Origin: Streptomyces sp. TRM70350
GTDB lineage: Bacteria; Actinomycetota; Actinomycetes; Streptomycetales; Streptomycetaceae
Reading direction: 5' to 3'
DNA length: 64,000 nt
Assembly: GCF_019219825.1 (NCBI RefSeq)
Contig: NZ_JAHUXH010000008.1
Location: 62,001-126,000, forward strand
The notes beneath the pieces are model-generated. The model saw only the letters and a program-made list of their open reading frames with translations. It was not told the origin of the DNA and searched no databases. The stretch's first letter is position 1; each line of letters begins with the position of its first letter. This document shows, in pieces, positions 37,074-46,590 of the stretch. The position numbers and the translations under genes are program-made.

Positions 37074-38129
37074 GTGCAGGTACTCCACGACGCTCCCCTC
37101 GCCCCGTTGACCACGTTCCGGCTGGGCGGCCCCGCGACCCGGCTGGTGACCGCGACGACCGACGCCGAGGTCGTCGACGTCGTGCGGGAGGCCGATGCCA
37201 CCGGGACGCCGTTGCTGGTCATCGGCGGTGGTTCGAACCTGGTCATCGGTGACAAGGGGTTCGACGGGACCGCCCTGCGCCTCGCCACCCGCGGCTTCGA
37301 GCTGGTCGGTACGCGGCTGGAGCTGGCCGCCGGTGAGGTGTGGACGGACGCCGTCGCACGCACCGTGGAGGCCGGGCTGGCCGGTGTCGAGTGCCTGGCC
37401 GGGATCCCGGGATCGGCGGGAGCGACGCCGATCCAGAACGTGGGGGCGTACGGCCAGGAGGTCTCCGCCACCATCACCGAGGTGATCGCCTACGACCGCG
37501 AGGCGGGCGAGACGGTCACCCTCACGAACGCCGAGTGCGGGTTCTCGTACCGCCACAGCCGCTTCAAGGCCGCCCCCGAGCGGTACGTCGTCCTGCGCGT
37601 CCGCTTCGAGCTGGAGGACGCGGGCGGGCTGTCGGGGCCCATCCGGTACGCCGAGACGGCCCGCGCGCTCGGGGTCGAACCGGGCGACCGGGTCCCGCTC
37701 GGCGACGCCCGCGACACCGTGCTGAAGCTGCGCGCCGGGAAGGGCATGGTGCTCGACCCCGAGGACCACGACACCTGGTCCGCCGGGTCCTTCTTCACCA
37801 ACCCGATCCTCACGGACGCCCAGTTCGCCGCGTTCCACGCGCGCGTGCGGGAGCGTCTCGGCGAGGGCGTGGAGCCGCCCGCGTACCCGGCCGGGGACGG
37901 GCACACCAAGACCTCCGCCGCCTGGCTGATCGACAAGGCCGGATTCGGCAAGGGGTACGGCACCGGGCCCGCCCGGATCTCCACCAAGCACACCCTCGCC
38001 CTCACCAACCGCGGCGAGGCGACCACGGACGACCTGCTGGCGCTGGCCCGCGAGGTCGTCGCCGGGGTGCGTGAGGCCTTCGGGATCACCCTGGTCAACG
38101 AGCCGGTGACGGTCGGCGTCAGCCTCTAG
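37074..38129 (+). CDS. murB: UDP-N-acetylenolpyruvoylglucosamine reductase
   Basis: FAD enzyme reducing the enolpyruvyl group to make UDP-MurNAc in peptidoglycan synthesis, cytosolic, 351 residues. FAD-binding region: PLTTFRLGGPATRLV, LVIGGGSNLVIGDKGFDGTA, then LAGIPGSAGATPIQNVGAYG. SAGSFFTNPIL contains the catalytic Ser, and FGITLVNEPVTVG ends the protein with the conserved Glu. GTG at 37074 is chosen because the protein core starts immediately, the upstream frame being non-conserved. The stop TAG and the convergent adenosine deaminase stop share the palindrome CTAG. Confidence 0.93.
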   Translation: MQVLHDAPLAPLTTFRLGGPATRLVTATTDAEVVDVVREADATGTPLLVIGGGSNLVIGDKGFDGTALRLATRGFELVGTRLELAAGEVWTDAVARTVEAGLAGVECLAGIPGSAGATPIQNVGAYGQEVSATITEVIAYDREAGETVTLTNAECGFSYRHSRFKAAPERYVVLRVRFELEDAGGLSGPIRYAETARALGVEPGDRVPLGDARDTVLKLRAGKGMVLDPEDHDTWSAGSFFTNPILTDAQFAAFHARVRERLGEGVEPPAYPAGDGHTKTSAAWLIDKAGFGKGYGTGPARISTKHTLALTNRGEATTDDLLALAREVVAGVREAFGITLVNEPVTVGVSL

Positions 38130-39181
38130 GTGTATGGGCTCGCGGGCTCGCTCGACGTCAGCCAGGCGTCCACCCCCGCCAGCAGCCTCGCCTTCGTCTC
38201 CTCCGGCGCCGCCGACGCCCGTACCGACTGGCGGGCCAGTTCGGCCAGTTCCGCGTCCGTGAAGGCGTGGTGCTCGCGGGCGATCTCGTACTGGGCCGCC
38301 AGACGGGAGCCGAACAGCAGCGGATCGTCGGCGCCCAGGGCCAGCGGGACGCCGGCCTCGAAGAGAGTGCGCAGGGGGACGTCCTCGGGCTTCTCGTAGA
38401 CGCCGAGAGCCACGTTCGACGCCGGGCACACCTCGCAGGTGACGCCCCGGTCGGCCAGGCGCTTCAGCAGGCGCGGGTCCTCCGCCGCGCGCACGCCGTG
38501 GCCCACCCGGTCGGCGTGCAGGTCGTCCAGGCAGTCGCGGACCGAGGCGGGGCCGGTCAGCTCGCCGCCGTGCGGGGCGGACAGCAGACCGCCCTCGCGG
38601 GCGATGGCGAAGGCGCGGTCGAAGTCGCGGGCCATGCCGCGCCGCTCGTCGTTGGAGAGGCCGAAGCCGACCACGCCGCGGTCGGCGTACCGGGTGGCCA
38701 GACGGGCCAGCGTGCGCGCGTCCAGCGGGTGCTTCATACGGTTCGCGGCGACCAGGACGCGCATCCCCAGCCCGGTCTCCCGCACCGCCGAGTCCACCGC
38801 GTCCAGGATGATCTCCAGCGCCGCGATCAGGCCGCCCAGGCGCGGGGCGTACGACGTCGGGTCGACCTGGATCTCCAGCCAGCCCGAGCCGTCCCTCAGG
38901 TCCTCCTCGGCCGCCTCCCGCACCAGCCGCTGGATGTCCTCCGGCTGCCTCAGGCACGAGCGCGCGGCGTCGTACAGCCGCTGGAAGCGGAACCAGCCCC
39001 GCTCGTCCGTCGCCCGCAGTCTCGGCGGCTCCCCGCTGACCAGGGCCTCGGACAGCACGTCGGGCAGCCGTACGCCGTACTTGTCGGCCAGCTCCAGCAG
39101 GGTGCCCGGCCGCATCGAGCCGGTGAAGTGCAGGTGCAGATGGGCCTTCGGGAGGTCGGAGACATCACGTACACGTTCCAT
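38126..39181 (-). CDS. add: adenosine deaminase
   Basis: Zinc hydrolase converting adenosine to inosine in purine salvage, 351 residues, within the amidohydrolase superfamily. KAHLHLHFTGSMRPGTLLELADKYG carries two metal-binding His residues; APHGGELTG contains a further metal His and Glu; RVGHGVRAAEDP and PLALGADDPLLFG contain the catalytic His and metal Asp. The first motif reads HLHFTG rather than the more common HLDG, as in some actinobacterial ADA-like enzymes, so substrate could be another 6-aminopurine. ATG at 39181. Confidence 0.88.
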   Translation of the reverse strand: MERVRDVSDLPKAHLHLHFTGSMRPGTLLELADKYGVRLPDVLSEALVSGEPPRLRATDERGWFRFQRLYDAARSCLRQPEDIQRLVREAAEEDLRDGSGWLEIQVDPTSYAPRLGGLIAALEIILDAVDSAVRETGLGMRVLVAANRMKHPLDARTLARLATRYADRGVVGFGLSNDERRGMARDFDRAFAIAREGGLLSAPHGGELTGPASVRDCLDDLHADRVGHGVRAAEDPRLLKRLADRGVTCEVCPASNVALGVYEKPEDVPLRTLFEAGVPLALGADDPLLFGSRLAAQYEIAREHHAFTDAELAELARQSVRASAAPEETKARLLAGVDAWLTSSEPASPYT

Positions 39182-39259
39182 CCCAGGATCCTGCCGTACG
39201 GCCTGCTCGTCCCGGTAGCGCTTTCCCCGTTCGTGGTCTTGCTCGCACGAAGAAACGGA

Positions 39260-39291
39260 ACGGGCCGCCTCCCCGGAGGGAGACGGCCCGT
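39260..39291. terminator. hairpin between aspC and adenosine deaminase genes
   Basis: ACGGGCCG (39260-39267) pairs with CGGCCCGT (39284-39291), with inner CTCCCC-GGAGGGAG pairing. It follows the aspC stop and precedes add on the minus strand; no clear T-run. Confidence 0.65.
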
Positions 39292-39329
39292 GCACGCGCG
39301 CGTACAGCACGGCCACGTCGTCGTGGACG

Positions 39330-40556
39330 TCAGTCGCGCGCCTCCGCCAGCAGCTTCTGGATGCGGCTCACGCCCTCGACGAGGTCCTCGTCGCCCAGGG
39401 CGTACGACAGCCGCAGATAGCCCGGCGTGCCGAAAGCCTCGCCCGGGACGACCGCGACCTCGACCTCCTCCAGGATCAGCGCGGCCAGCTCGACGGTGTT
39501 CTGCGGGCGCTTGCCGCGGATCTCCTTGCCGAGCAGGGCCTTCACCGACGGGTACACGTAGAACGCGCCCTCGGGCTCGGGGCAGACGACGCCGTCGATG
39601 TCGTTGAGCATCCGCACGATCGTGCGGCGGCGGCGGTCGAAGGCCTCGCGCATCGTCGCCACGGCGTCCAGGTCGCCGGAGACGGCGGCCAGCGCGGCCA
39701 CCTGGGCGACGTTCGAGACGTTCGACGTGGCGTGCGACTGGAGGTTCGTCGCGGCCTTCACGACATCCTTCGGGCCGATGATCCAGCCCACGCGCCAGCC
39801 GGTCATGGCGTACGTCTTCGCCACACCGTTGACCACGATGCACTTGTCGCGCAGCTCCGGCAGGACGGCCGGCATCGACACGGCCGACGCGTCGCCGTAG
39901 ACCAGGTGCTCGTAGATCTCGTCGGTGAGCACCCACAGGCCGTGCTCGACGGCCCAGCGGCCGATGGCCTCCGTCTCGGCCTCGGAGTAGACCGCGCCGG
40001 TCGGGTTGGACGGGGAGACGAACAGGACGACCTTCGTCCGCTCCGTGCGGGCCGCCTCCAGCTGCTCCACGCTGACCCGGTAGCCGGTCGTCTCGTCGGC
40101 GACGACCTCGACCGGGACGCCGCCGGCCAGGCGGATCGACTCCGGGTACGTCGTCCAGTACGGGGCGGGGACGATGACCTCGTCGCCCGGGTCGAGGATC
40201 GCGGCGAAGGCCTCGTAGATGGCCTGCTTGCCGCCGTTGGTGACCAGGATCTGGGACGCGTCGACCTCGTAACCGGAGTCGCGCAGCGTCTTCACGGCGA
40301 TCGCGGCCTTCAGCTCGGGCAGGCCGCCGGCCGGGGTGTAGCGGTGGTACTTGGGGTTCTTGCAGGCCTCGATCGCGGCCTCGACGATGTAGTGCGGAGT
40401 CGGGAAGTCGGGCTCGCCGGCGCCGAATCCGATCACCGGACGCCCGGCGGCCTTCAGGGCCTTGGCCTTGGCGTCCACGGCGAGGGTGGCGGACTCGGAG
40501 ATCGCGCCGATGCGGGCCGAGACCCGGCGCTCGGTGGGTGGGGTTGCAGCGCTCAT
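39330..40556 (-). CDS. aspC: PLP-dependent aspartate aminotransferase (class Ib)
   Basis: Fold-type I aminotransferase of 408 residues. Cofactor-binding motif [16 protein letters not shown] contains the Schiff-base Lys; [12 protein letters not shown] holds the conserved Asn-Pro, [11 protein letters not shown] the Asp and Tyr, and the C-terminal LRLSYAL the substrate Arg. [15 protein letters not shown] at the start is typical of class Ib AspAT, which interconverts aspartate/oxaloacetate and glutamate/2-oxoglutarate and sometimes prephenate. It is divergent from tRNA-Trp and secE by 294 bp of spacer, in which no other gene is seen. Confidence 0.93.
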   Translation of the reverse strand: MSAATPPTERRVSARIGAISESATLAVDAKAKALKAAGRPVIGFGAGEPDFPTPHYIVEAAIEACKNPKYHRYTPAGGLPELKAAIAVKTLRDSGYEVDASQILVTNGGKQAIYEAFAAILDPGDEVIVPAPYWTTYPESIRLAGGVPVEVVADETTGYRVSVEQLEAARTERTKVVLFVSPSNPTGAVYSEAETEAIGRWAVEHGLWVLTDEIYEHLVYGDASAVSMPAVLPELRDKCIVVNGVAKTYAMTGWRVGWIIGPKDVVKAATNLQSHATSNVSNVAQVAALAAVSGDLDAVATMREAFDRRRRTIVRMLNDIDGVVCPEPEGAFYVYPSVKALLGKEIRGKRPQNTVELAALILEEVEVAVVPGEAFGTPGYLRLSYALGDEDLVEGVSRIQKLLAEARD

Positions 40557-40850
40557 GAGGCCATCGTTTCAGACCGGAAACCGGCCCGGCACACGGGTTT
40601 CACGGACTGAACAGCTCAGGGCAAACCACTGAACAACAGTCCGGATACATCGGGTGGCCTGGGTGATCTTCGGCCAGTCCGCGGACCAGAAGGCGGCGAT
40701 CTCCCCGGGGCGCAGGCCCCACGGGCTCTTTCTGTTCGACGACCGGCTCAGGACCACGTACACTCTCACCTCGTTGGCCTTCACTGAGCCCGCGCTCGGC
40801 CGGTGCACACCGAGCACCCGGTTGGATGCGGTACGTTGGGGGACACACAA

Positions 40851-40923
40851 AGGGTCGTAGCTCAATTGGTAGAGCACCGGTCTCCAAAACCGGCGGTTGG
40901 GGGTTCAAGTCCCTCCGGCCCTG
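40851..40923 (+). tRNA. tRNA-Trp (anticodon CCA)
   Basis: Acceptor AGGGTCG pairs with CGGCCCT, discriminator G. The anticodon loop is TCTCCAAAA with anticodon CCA, and the T loop is in GGTTCAAGTCC. It is 105 nt before secE, a conserved gene order in actinobacteria. Confidence 0.95.
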
Positions 40924-41028
40924 CTTCACACACCGCCAGGATGTGTGCACAGGTACGTACAGCAATGCACCGCCGTGCGGCTCAGACCGGGCGCGGCACG
41001 GCCACGACCCGGGATCAGGTGAGGACGA

Positions 41029-41316
41029 ATGACGGACGCCGTGGGCTCCATCGACACGCCTGATGCTCAGGACGAGACACCGGAGTCCCAGAAGAAGACC
41101 CGCAAGGGCGGCAAGCGTGCCAAGAAGGGCCCGCTGAAGCGCCTCGCCCTCTTCTACCGGCAGATCGTCGCGGAGCTCCGCAAGGTCGTCTGGCCCACGC
41201 GCACCCAGCTGACGCGATACACCACCGTTGTGATCATCTTCGTCGTCGTCATGATCGGACTGGTCACCGTGATTGACTATGGGCTCGACCACGCCGCCAA
41301 GTACGTCTTTGGCTGA
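41029..41316 (+). CDS. secE: protein translocase subunit SecE
   Basis: Membrane component of the SecYEG channel, 95 residues with one helix. The N-terminal 35 residues are charged ([19 protein letters not shown]), then comes [24 protein letters not shown], the diagnostic cytoplasmic amphipathic region, and the transmembrane helix [27 protein letters not shown] start 41029. It lies between tRNA-Trp and nusG, as in most Gram-positives, and a short hairpin separates it from nusG. Confidence 0.95.
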   Translation: MTDAVGSIDTPDAQDETPESQKKTRKGGKRAKKGPLKRLALFYRQIVAELRKVVWPTRTQLTRYTTVVIIFVVVMIGLVTVIDYGLDHAAKYVFG

Positions 41317-41325
41317 GCCAAGAGC

Positions 41326-41352
41326 GAAGGGCGCCGCGACCCGGCGCCCCTT
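41326..41352 (+). terminator. hairpin between secE and nusG
   Basis: GGGCGCC (41329-41335) pairs with GGCGCCC (41343-41349), followed by CTTTCG. Probably a partial terminator, since nusG is 42 nt further on. Confidence 0.6.
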
Positions 41353-41393
41353 TCGCGTGTTCCACCCCCATGATCCAGGAAGAAGCAGCCACC

Positions 41394-42203
41394 GTGTCTG
41401 ACCCGAACGTGAACGACGCCATCGAGCCGGTCGAGTCCGTGGAAGACGAGCTCGACATCGTCGAGGGTGCGGACGAGGACCTGGACGAGGCCGAGGCTGC
41501 CGACGCCGCCGCGGGTGAGCCCGCGGAGGAAGCCGCCGTGCACGTCGACGAGGAGCCCGCGGAGGAGGCCGAGCCCGAGGCCGAGCTCGACCCCGTCGAG
41601 AAGCTCCGTGAGGAACTGCGGACCCTGCCCGGCGAGTGGTACGTGATCCACACCTACGCCGGTTACGAGAACCGCGTGAAGACCAACCTGGAGCAGCGCG
41701 CCGTCTCGCTGAACGTCGAGGACTACATCTTCCAGGCCGAGGTGCCGCAGGAAGAGGTCGTCCAGATCAAGAACGGCGACCGCAAGACGATCAAGCAGAA
41801 CAAGCTCCCGGGCTACGTCCTGGTCCGCATGGACCTGACGAACGAGTCCTGGGGCGTCGTGCGCAACACCCCCGGCGTCACCGGCTTCGTCGGCAACGCC
41901 TACGACCCGTACCCGCTGACCCTGGACGAGATCGTCAAGATGCTCGCCCCGGAGGCGGAGGAGAAGGCCGCCCGCGAGGCCGCCGAGGCCGAGGGCAAGC
42001 CGGCGCCGCAGCGCAAGGTCGAGGTCCAGGTGCTGGACTTCGAGGTGGGCGACTCGGTCACCGTCACCGACGGCCCGTTCGCCACGCTGCAGGCGACGAT
42101 CAACGAGATCAACCCCGACTCCAAGAAGGTCAAGGGCCTGGTGGAGATCTTCGGCCGGGAGACGCCGGTCGAGCTCTCGTTCGACCAGATCCAGAAGAAC
42201 TGA
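41394..42203 (+). CDS. nusG: transcription termination/antitermination factor NusG
   Basis: Transcription elongation factor of 269 residues that binds RNA polymerase through its NGN domain and ribosomal protein S10 or Rho via its KOW domain. NGN starts at [29 protein letters not shown] and continues to [17 protein letters not shown] [18 protein letters not shown]. The KOW domain is [21 protein letters not shown] to the end. The first about 75 residues are Glu/Asp-rich, a common actinobacterial extension. GTG at 41394 gives this length; an upstream ATG at 41370 lacks a ribosome-binding site. A strong terminator follows. Confidence 0.95.
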   Translation: MSDPNVNDAIEPVESVEDELDIVEGADEDLDEAEAADAAAGEPAEEAAVHVDEEPAEEAEPEAELDPVEKLREELRTLPGEWYVIHTYAGYENRVKTNLEQRAVSLNVEDYIFQAEVPQEEVVQIKNGDRKTIKQNKLPGYVLVRMDLTNESWGVVRNTPGVTGFVGNAYDPYPLTLDEIVKMLAPEAEEKAAREAAEAEGKPAPQRKVEVQVLDFEVGDSVTVTDGPFATLQATINEINPDSKKVKGLVEIFGRETPVELSFDQIQKN

Positions 42204-42213
42204 CGCAGCGCCT

Positions 42214-42260
42214 CGAGCAGGTCAGAGTGGCTTCGGGCCGCTCTGACCTGCTCGGTTTTT
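42214..42260 (+). terminator. strong intrinsic terminator after nusG
   Basis: CGAGCAGGTCAGAG (42214-42227) pairs perfectly with CTCTGACCTGCTCG (42241-42254) around a 13-nt loop, followed by GTTTTT. One of few classical T-tailed terminators in this window. Confidence 0.92.
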
Positions 42261-42335
42261 AGCCGCACGGCGGTATCCGTTACCGTTGTGCGGTTGCCTT
42301 TGGGCACAAGTACAGGAAGAGGAAGAGGACCCGGA

Positions 42336-42770
42336 ATGCCTCCCAAGAAGAAGAAGGTCACGGGGCTCATCAAGCTCCAGATCCAGGCCGGTGCCGCCAA
42401 CCCGGCCCCGCCGGTCGGCCCCGCGCTGGGTCAGCACGGTGTCAACATCATGGAGTTCTGCAAGGCCTACAACGCCGCGACCGAGTCGCAGCGTGGCTGG
42501 GTCATCCCGGTGGAGATCACGGTCTACGAGGACCGCTCCTTCACCTTCATCACCAAGACCCCGCCGGCCGCCAAGATGATCCTCAAGGCCGCGGGCGTGG
42601 AGAAGGGCTCCGGCGAGCCGCACAAGACCAAGGTCGCGAAGATCACCCGCGAGCAGGTCCGCGAGATCGCCACCACCAAGATGCCCGACCTCAACGCCAA
42701 CGACCTGGACGCCGCCGAGAAGATCATCGCCGGCACCGCCCGTTCCATGGGCGTCACGGTCGAGGGCTGA
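42336..42770 (+). CDS. rplK: 50S ribosomal protein L11
   Basis: Ribosomal protein of 144 residues that forms the GTPase-associated centre with 23S rRNA and is needed for stringent-factor activation. It begins [19 protein letters not shown] and has [23 protein letters not shown] and the C-terminal RNA-binding domain ending [17 protein letters not shown] at 42336 is preceded by GAAGAGGA at suitable distance. First gene of the rplKA operon, which in other bacteria is controlled by L1. Confidence 0.97.
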   Translation: MPPKKKKVTGLIKLQIQAGAANPAPPVGPALGQHGVNIMEFCKAYNAATESQRGWVIPVEITVYEDRSFTFITKTPPAAKMILKAAGVEKGSGEPHKTKVAKITREQVREIATTKMPDLNANDLDAAEKIIAGTARSMGVTVEG

Positions 42771-42846
42771 GCCCCAACCTCCCAGAGCAGTAGTGGCAGG
42801 GCCTGCTCGGCCCGGACCACGACTCCTAAGAACCCCAGGAGCAGTA

Positions 42847-43572
42847 GTGAGCAAGCGCAGCAAGTCTCTCCGCGCTGCGGACGCCAAGGTCAACCGGGAA
42901 AAGCTCTACGCCCCGCTTGAGGCCGTCCGTCTCGCCAAGGAGACCTCCACGACCAAGTTCGACGGCACCGTCGAGGTCGCCTTCCGTCTGGGTGTCGACC
43001 CGCGCAAGGCCGACCAGATGGTCCGTGGCACCGTGAACCTTCCGCACGGCACCGGTAAGACCGCCCGGGTCCTGGTCTTCGCGACCGGCGACCGTGCCGA
43101 GGCCGCGCGTGCCGCGGGCGCCGACATCGTCGGCGCCGACGAGCTGATCGACGAGGTGTCGAAGGGGCGTCTGGACTTCGACGCCGTCGTCGCCACCCCG
43201 GACCTCATGGGCAAGGTCGGCCGCCTCGGCCGCGTGCTCGGTCCCCGTGGTCTGATGCCGAACCCGAAGACCGGCACCGTGACCCCGGACGTCGTCAAGG
43301 CTGTCAACGACATCAAGGGCGGCAAGATCGAGTTCCGCGTCGACAAGCACTCGAACCTGCACTTCATCATCGGCAAGGTGTCCTTCGACGACGCCAAGCT
43401 GGTGGAGAACTACGGCGCCGCGCTGGAGGAGATCCTCCGTCTGAAGCCGTCCGCCGCCAAGGGTCGCTACATCAAGAAGGCCGCCATCACCACCACGATG
43501 GGCCCCGGCATCCCGGTCGACCCGAACCGCACCCGCAACCTCCTCGTCGAGGAGGACCCGGCCGCGGTCTGA
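42847..43572 (+). CDS. rplA: 50S ribosomal protein L1
   Basis: Ribosomal protein of 241 residues that binds the L1 stalk and, in many bacteria, its own mRNA to repress the rplKA operon. Core motifs seen include [39 protein letters not shown] and [19 protein letters not shown], the signature RNA-binding loop. GTG at 42847 follows AGGAGCAGTA; the GAGCAGTAGTG sequence is also present 60 nt upstream at the rplK end. A perfect hairpin terminator ends the operon. Confidence 0.97.
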   Translation: MSKRSKSLRAADAKVNREKLYAPLEAVRLAKETSTTKFDGTVEVAFRLGVDPRKADQMVRGTVNLPHGTGKTARVLVFATGDRAEAARAAGADIVGADELIDEVSKGRLDFDAVVATPDLMGKVGRLGRVLGPRGLMPNPKTGTVTPDVVKAVNDIKGGKIEFRVDKHSNLHFIIGKVSFDDAKLVENYGAALEEILRLKPSAAKGRYIKKAAITTTMGPGIPVDPNRTRNLLVEEDPAAV

Positions 43573-43596
43573 GCCCATGGCTCGCTGAAGTCGGTC

Positions 43597-43636
43597 ACGG
43601 GCCCCGCACCTGCTCCAGGTGCGGGGCCCGTTTCGT
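43597..43636 (+). terminator. rplKA operon terminator
   Basis: ACGGGCCCCGCACCTG (43597-43612) pairs perfectly with CAGGTGCGGGGCCCGT (43616-43631) around CTC, followed by TTCG. Confidence 0.92.
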
Positions 43637-43711
43637 CGCCGTGGGGGACGGTTGTCAGTGGCCTGGGTTAGCGTGCTTGCACGGGACTCGCATCTCGCAA
43701 TGGGGGGACGA

Positions 43712-44659
43712 ATGACGAGCACCATCCTGCGCCGGGGCGTGCGCCGCGTGGCCGTCGCGCTGGCGGCCGTGGCCGCGCTGACCGGCGGCCTGGCCGGCTG
43801 CACCACCGCGGACTCGTCCGGCCGCCCGGCCGCGGACGACCGCCCGGCCGCAGAGGACCGGCCGTCAGACGAGAGCGGGGCACGCGTCGCCCCGATCGCC
43901 GCGTTGCGCTCCGCCGAGCGGTCCACGGACCTGGCCGACTCCGCGCGCGTGGAGTCCAGGACGACGATGGGCACGCTGATGTCCATGACGGCCGACGGCG
44001 TCCTCGGCTGGAGCGACGGCATCACCGGCACCCTGACCATCACCTACACCGGCGGCACCATGGCCGACACCATGCGCCAACTGGGCAGTACGTCGATGGA
44101 GGCCCGCTATCTGCCGGACGCCTACTACGCGCGCATGGGCGACACGTTCGCCGAGCAGGCGGGCGGCCGCCACTGGGTGCGGTACGCGTACGACGACCTG
44201 GCCGACCTCACCGGGGGCTCCGGCGCGTATCTGCAGGACCAGATGCGCAACACCACCCCGAAGCAGTCCGTGGAGCTGCTGCTGGCCTCCGGGGACGTCA
44301 AGGAGGTCGGCACGGAGGAGGTGCGCGGCGAGCGGACCACGCACTACTCCGGCACCGTCGACGTGGCCGACCTCGCCGCCCGGAACTCCCACCTCTCCGC
44401 CGACCGCCTCGCCGACCTCAGGGCACAGCTCGAACGGGCCGGCGTGACCACGCAGACCGTCGACATATGGGTCAACGAGCGGGACCTGCTGGTCAAGAAG
44501 GTCGAGAGGGGGCGGATGGTGACCGGGGAGCTGACCCAGACCGCGTACTACAGCGACTACGGGGCCGAGGTCTCCGCCGAGCGGCCGCCGGCCGACGACA
44601 CCCAGGACTTCAGGGAGCTGCTGCGACAGCGGCAGGGCGGCGGCGGAGGCGGCTCCTGA
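43712..44659 (+). CDS. LppX/LprAFG-like lipoprotein
   Basis: Secreted lipoprotein of 315 residues. Signal: TSTILRRGVRRVAVALAAVAALTGGLAGC with lipobox LAGC (Cys near residue 30). The mature part has RVESRTTMGTLMSMTADGVLG and LLASGDVKEVGTEEVRGERTTHYSGTVD, the half-barrel pattern of LolA/LppX/LprG proteins that carry lipids in mycobacteria; the ligand here is unknown. It ends in a Gly run (GGGGGGS). ATG at 43712 is chosen because the signal peptide begins there. It interrupts the usual rplA-rplJ adjacency, a placement seen in streptomycetes. Confidence 0.85.
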   Translation: MTSTILRRGVRRVAVALAAVAALTGGLAGCTTADSSGRPAADDRPAAEDRPSDESGARVAPIAALRSAERSTDLADSARVESRTTMGTLMSMTADGVLGWSDGITGTLTITYTGGTMADTMRQLGSTSMEARYLPDAYYARMGDTFAEQAGGRHWVRYAYDDLADLTGGSGAYLQDQMRNTTPKQSVELLLASGDVKEVGTEEVRGERTTHYSGTVDVADLAARNSHLSADRLADLRAQLERAGVTTQTVDIWVNERDLLVKKVERGRMVTGELTQTAYYSDYGAEVSAERPPADDTQDFRELLRQRQGGGGGGS

Positions 44660-44702
44660 GTCCCGTGCTGCGGCGGGCCGAGGGCCGTACGGGCGGATTT
44701 GC

Positions 44703-44914
44703 TTGACAGGGATGCGGTCCCGTACTCTTCTGCGGAAGCCAAAGACCGCTGGTTGTTGCCGCGCGCTCGTACGAGGGTGCGGTGGCCGAAGGATCCGCTG
44801 AACTGCGGACGGCCCGCGCAGGTGACAGTGGAAGTACTCCCGGAGTACGTGCGTCCCCGCATGTACGGCCGGTCGAGTCCGCCCCGTGCGCCTGCGCCGG
44901 GGCGTTTCGTTTTC
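44703..44914 (+). promoter_or_regulatory. rplJ leader with attenuator hairpin
   Basis: A long (about 270 nt) leader precedes rplJ. TTGACA at 44703-44708 is a possible -35, with -10-like TACTCT at 44723 (only 14 nt apart, so uncertain). CGCCCCG (44880-44886) pairs with CGGGGCG (44898-44904) and is followed by TTTCGTTTT, a terminator-like structure inside the leader, consistent with attenuation by the L10-L12 complex as known for rplJL leaders. Confidence 0.5.
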
Positions 44915-44971
44915 CCCAGTCCTCCTTCGGGTCCGCGCGGTCCGAATCACCCGGAAGGAGGCCGAGGCTCT

Positions 44972-45502
44972 ATGGCGAGGCCCGACAAGGCTGCCGCGGT
45001 TGCCGAGCTGACGGACAAGTTCCGCAGCTCCAACGCCGCCGTGCTGACCGAGTACCGCGGTCTCACCGTGGCGCAGCTCAAGACGCTGCGCCGTTCGCTC
45101 GGTGAGAACGCCCAGTACGCCGTGGTGAAGAACACACTGACCAAGATTGCGGCCAACGAGGCCGGGATCACGCTGGACGACCAGCTGTTCGCTGGTCCGA
45201 CGGCCGTCGCCTTCGTCACCGGTGACCCGGTGGAGTCGGCGAAGGGTCTTCGTGACTTCGCCAAGGACAACCCGAATCTCGTCATCAAGGGCGGTGTCCT
45301 TGACGGCAAGGCGCTGTCCGCCGACGAGATCAAGAAGCTTGCGGACCTCGAGTCCCGCGAGGTTCTGCTCAGCAAGCTGGCCGGTGCCTTCAAGGCGAAG
45401 CAGTCCCAGGCTGCCTCCGTCTTCCAGGCGCTGCCGTCGAAGCTCGTCCGCACCGTGGACGCGCTGCGCGCCAAGCAGGCCGAGCAGGGCGGTGCCGAGT
45501 AA
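44972..45502 (+). CDS. rplJ: 50S ribosomal protein L10
   Basis: Stalk base protein of 176 residues that binds 23S rRNA and recruits L7/L12 dimers. It begins [40 protein letters not shown] and contains [13 protein letters not shown], then [13 protein letters not shown]. The C-terminal helix ([12 protein letters not shown]) is the L12 docking site. ATG at 44972 follows GGAAGGAGG with good spacing. Upstream is the leader with an attenuator; rplL follows by 113 nt. In other bacteria L10-L12 bound to the leader represses the operon. Confidence 0.97.
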   Translation: MARPDKAAAVAELTDKFRSSNAAVLTEYRGLTVAQLKTLRRSLGENAQYAVVKNTLTKIAANEAGITLDDQLFAGPTAVAFVTGDPVESAKGLRDFAKDNPNLVIKGGVLDGKALSADEIKKLADLESREVLLSKLAGAFKAKQSQAASVFQALPSKLVRTVDALRAKQAEQGGAE

Positions 45503-45615
45503 TTCGGCTCGCATCATGACCGCCGCCTTCAGGCAGCGGTCGTAGCGGGCCGAACGTACGCCCGCCAGTCATGTACATCCCGGCACCAGCCGATTTAAGT
45601 GGAAGGAAAGCCATC

Positions 45616-46002
45616 GTGGCTCTCACCCAGGAAGAACTGCTCGCCGAGTTCGAGTCGATGACCCTGATCCAGCTCTCCGAGTTCGTGAAGGCGTTCGAGG
45701 AGAAGTTCGACGTCACCGCCGCCGCGGCCGCCCCGGTCGTCGTCGCCGGTGCCGCCGCCGGTGGCGCTGCCGCCGAGGCCGAGCCGGAGAAGGACGAGTT
45801 CGACGTCGTCCTCACCGGCGCCGGTGACAAGAAGATCCAGGTCATCAAGGTCGTGCGCGAGCTGACCTCCCTCGGCCTGAAGGAGGCCAAGGACCTGGTG
45901 GACGGCGCCCCGAAGCCCGTCCTGGAGAAGGTTGCCAAGGACGCCGCGGACAAGGCCAAGGAGGCCCTGGAGGGCGCCGGCGCCTCCGTCGAGGTCAAGT
46001 AA
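45616..46002 (+). CDS. rplL: 50S ribosomal protein L7/L12
   Basis: Stalk protein of 128 residues that contacts translation factors. An N-terminal dimerisation domain ([33 protein letters not shown]) leads through an Ala-rich hinge ([20 protein letters not shown]) to the C-terminal domain with [30 protein letters not shown] at 45616 with GGAAGGAAAG upstream. A large hairpin downstream separates it from rpoB, attenuating transcription as in other rplJL-rpoBC arrangements. Confidence 0.97.
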   Translation: MALTQEELLAEFESMTLIQLSEFVKAFEEKFDVTAAAAAPVVVAGAAAGGAAAEAEPEKDEFDVVLTGAGDKKIQVIKVVRELTSLGLKEAKDLVDGAPKPVLEKVAKDAADKAKEALEGAGASVEVK

Positions 46003-46056
46003 GGCCGACCTCTCCGCGCGCTGACGACAGCCCCGTAGGGCTGTAACGCGAACGCA

Positions 46057-46094
46057 CCGAAGAGCGATCATCCATCCGGGTGGTCGCTCTTCGG
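46057..46094 (+). terminator. rplL-rpoB intergenic attenuator hairpin
   Basis: CCGAAGAGCGATCA (46057-46070) pairs with TGGTCGCTCTTCGG (46081-46094), one G-T pair, loop TCCATCCGGG. The hairpin sits 60 nt after rplL, with no T-run. Confidence 0.85.
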
Positions 46095-46121
46095 CGTTCC
46101 TGAGGGTCGGCGGCGGCTGCC

Positions 46122-46149
46122 TTGCACCCGCGGTCGCGAGGAGTAAGGT
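46122..46149 (+). promoter_or_regulatory. possible rpoB promoter (distal)
   Basis: TTGCAC (46122-46127), 16 nt, TAAGGT (46144-46149). The position in the 588-nt rplL-rpoB gap, just after the attenuator, would restart transcription into rpoBC. Confidence 0.5.
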
Positions 46150-46398
46150 GATCTTCGTCGTGCCTCTCCGCGCCCTTGTGGCTGGCTGCACGTGACGAGC
46201 GCAGCACCTCGGCTTGGGCAAGGGGGCCTTGACGAACCGCACGCAGCGCGCAATTCTCAGGACGCGTCGTCACAAGGATCCGAATCCGAGGCATGGATCG
46301 ACGACGAAGAGGGCAGTATCAACGTGGCGTTGAGGGCGTGGCCTTGTCGCAGGGGTTGAGAACAACGAGGGCATCGAGGTTCTTCGAAAACCCGCACT

Positions 46399-46427
46399 GG
46401 ACATCAGTGTGCCAAGTGGCTACACTG
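46399..46427 (+). promoter_or_regulatory. possible rpoB promoter (proximal)
   Basis: TGGACA (46399-46404), 17 nt, TACACT (46422-46427): a close match to the vegetative consensus with ideal spacing, about 160 nt before the rpoB start. Confidence 0.65.
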
Positions 46428-46590
46428 ACCCTTTGCGCTGCCTGTTAGCTGTCCCCTGCCCGTCACCAGGGGCATGCCCTCGCTTGAGCACCGACGACCG
46501 GACCGTCCCTGACCTGGGACTTCTGTCTCTGTGTATCGGTGAGGGGCCGGTACGCGCGTAGTGAGTCCGAGCCCTCGGAAGGACCCCCTC

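Noticed and set aside
32827..40923. Integration of a mobile element at tRNA-Tyr, tRNA-Thr, tRNA-Met or tRNA-Trp
   Set aside because: No integrase, no duplicated tRNA 3' ends, and the genes around them are conserved core genes.
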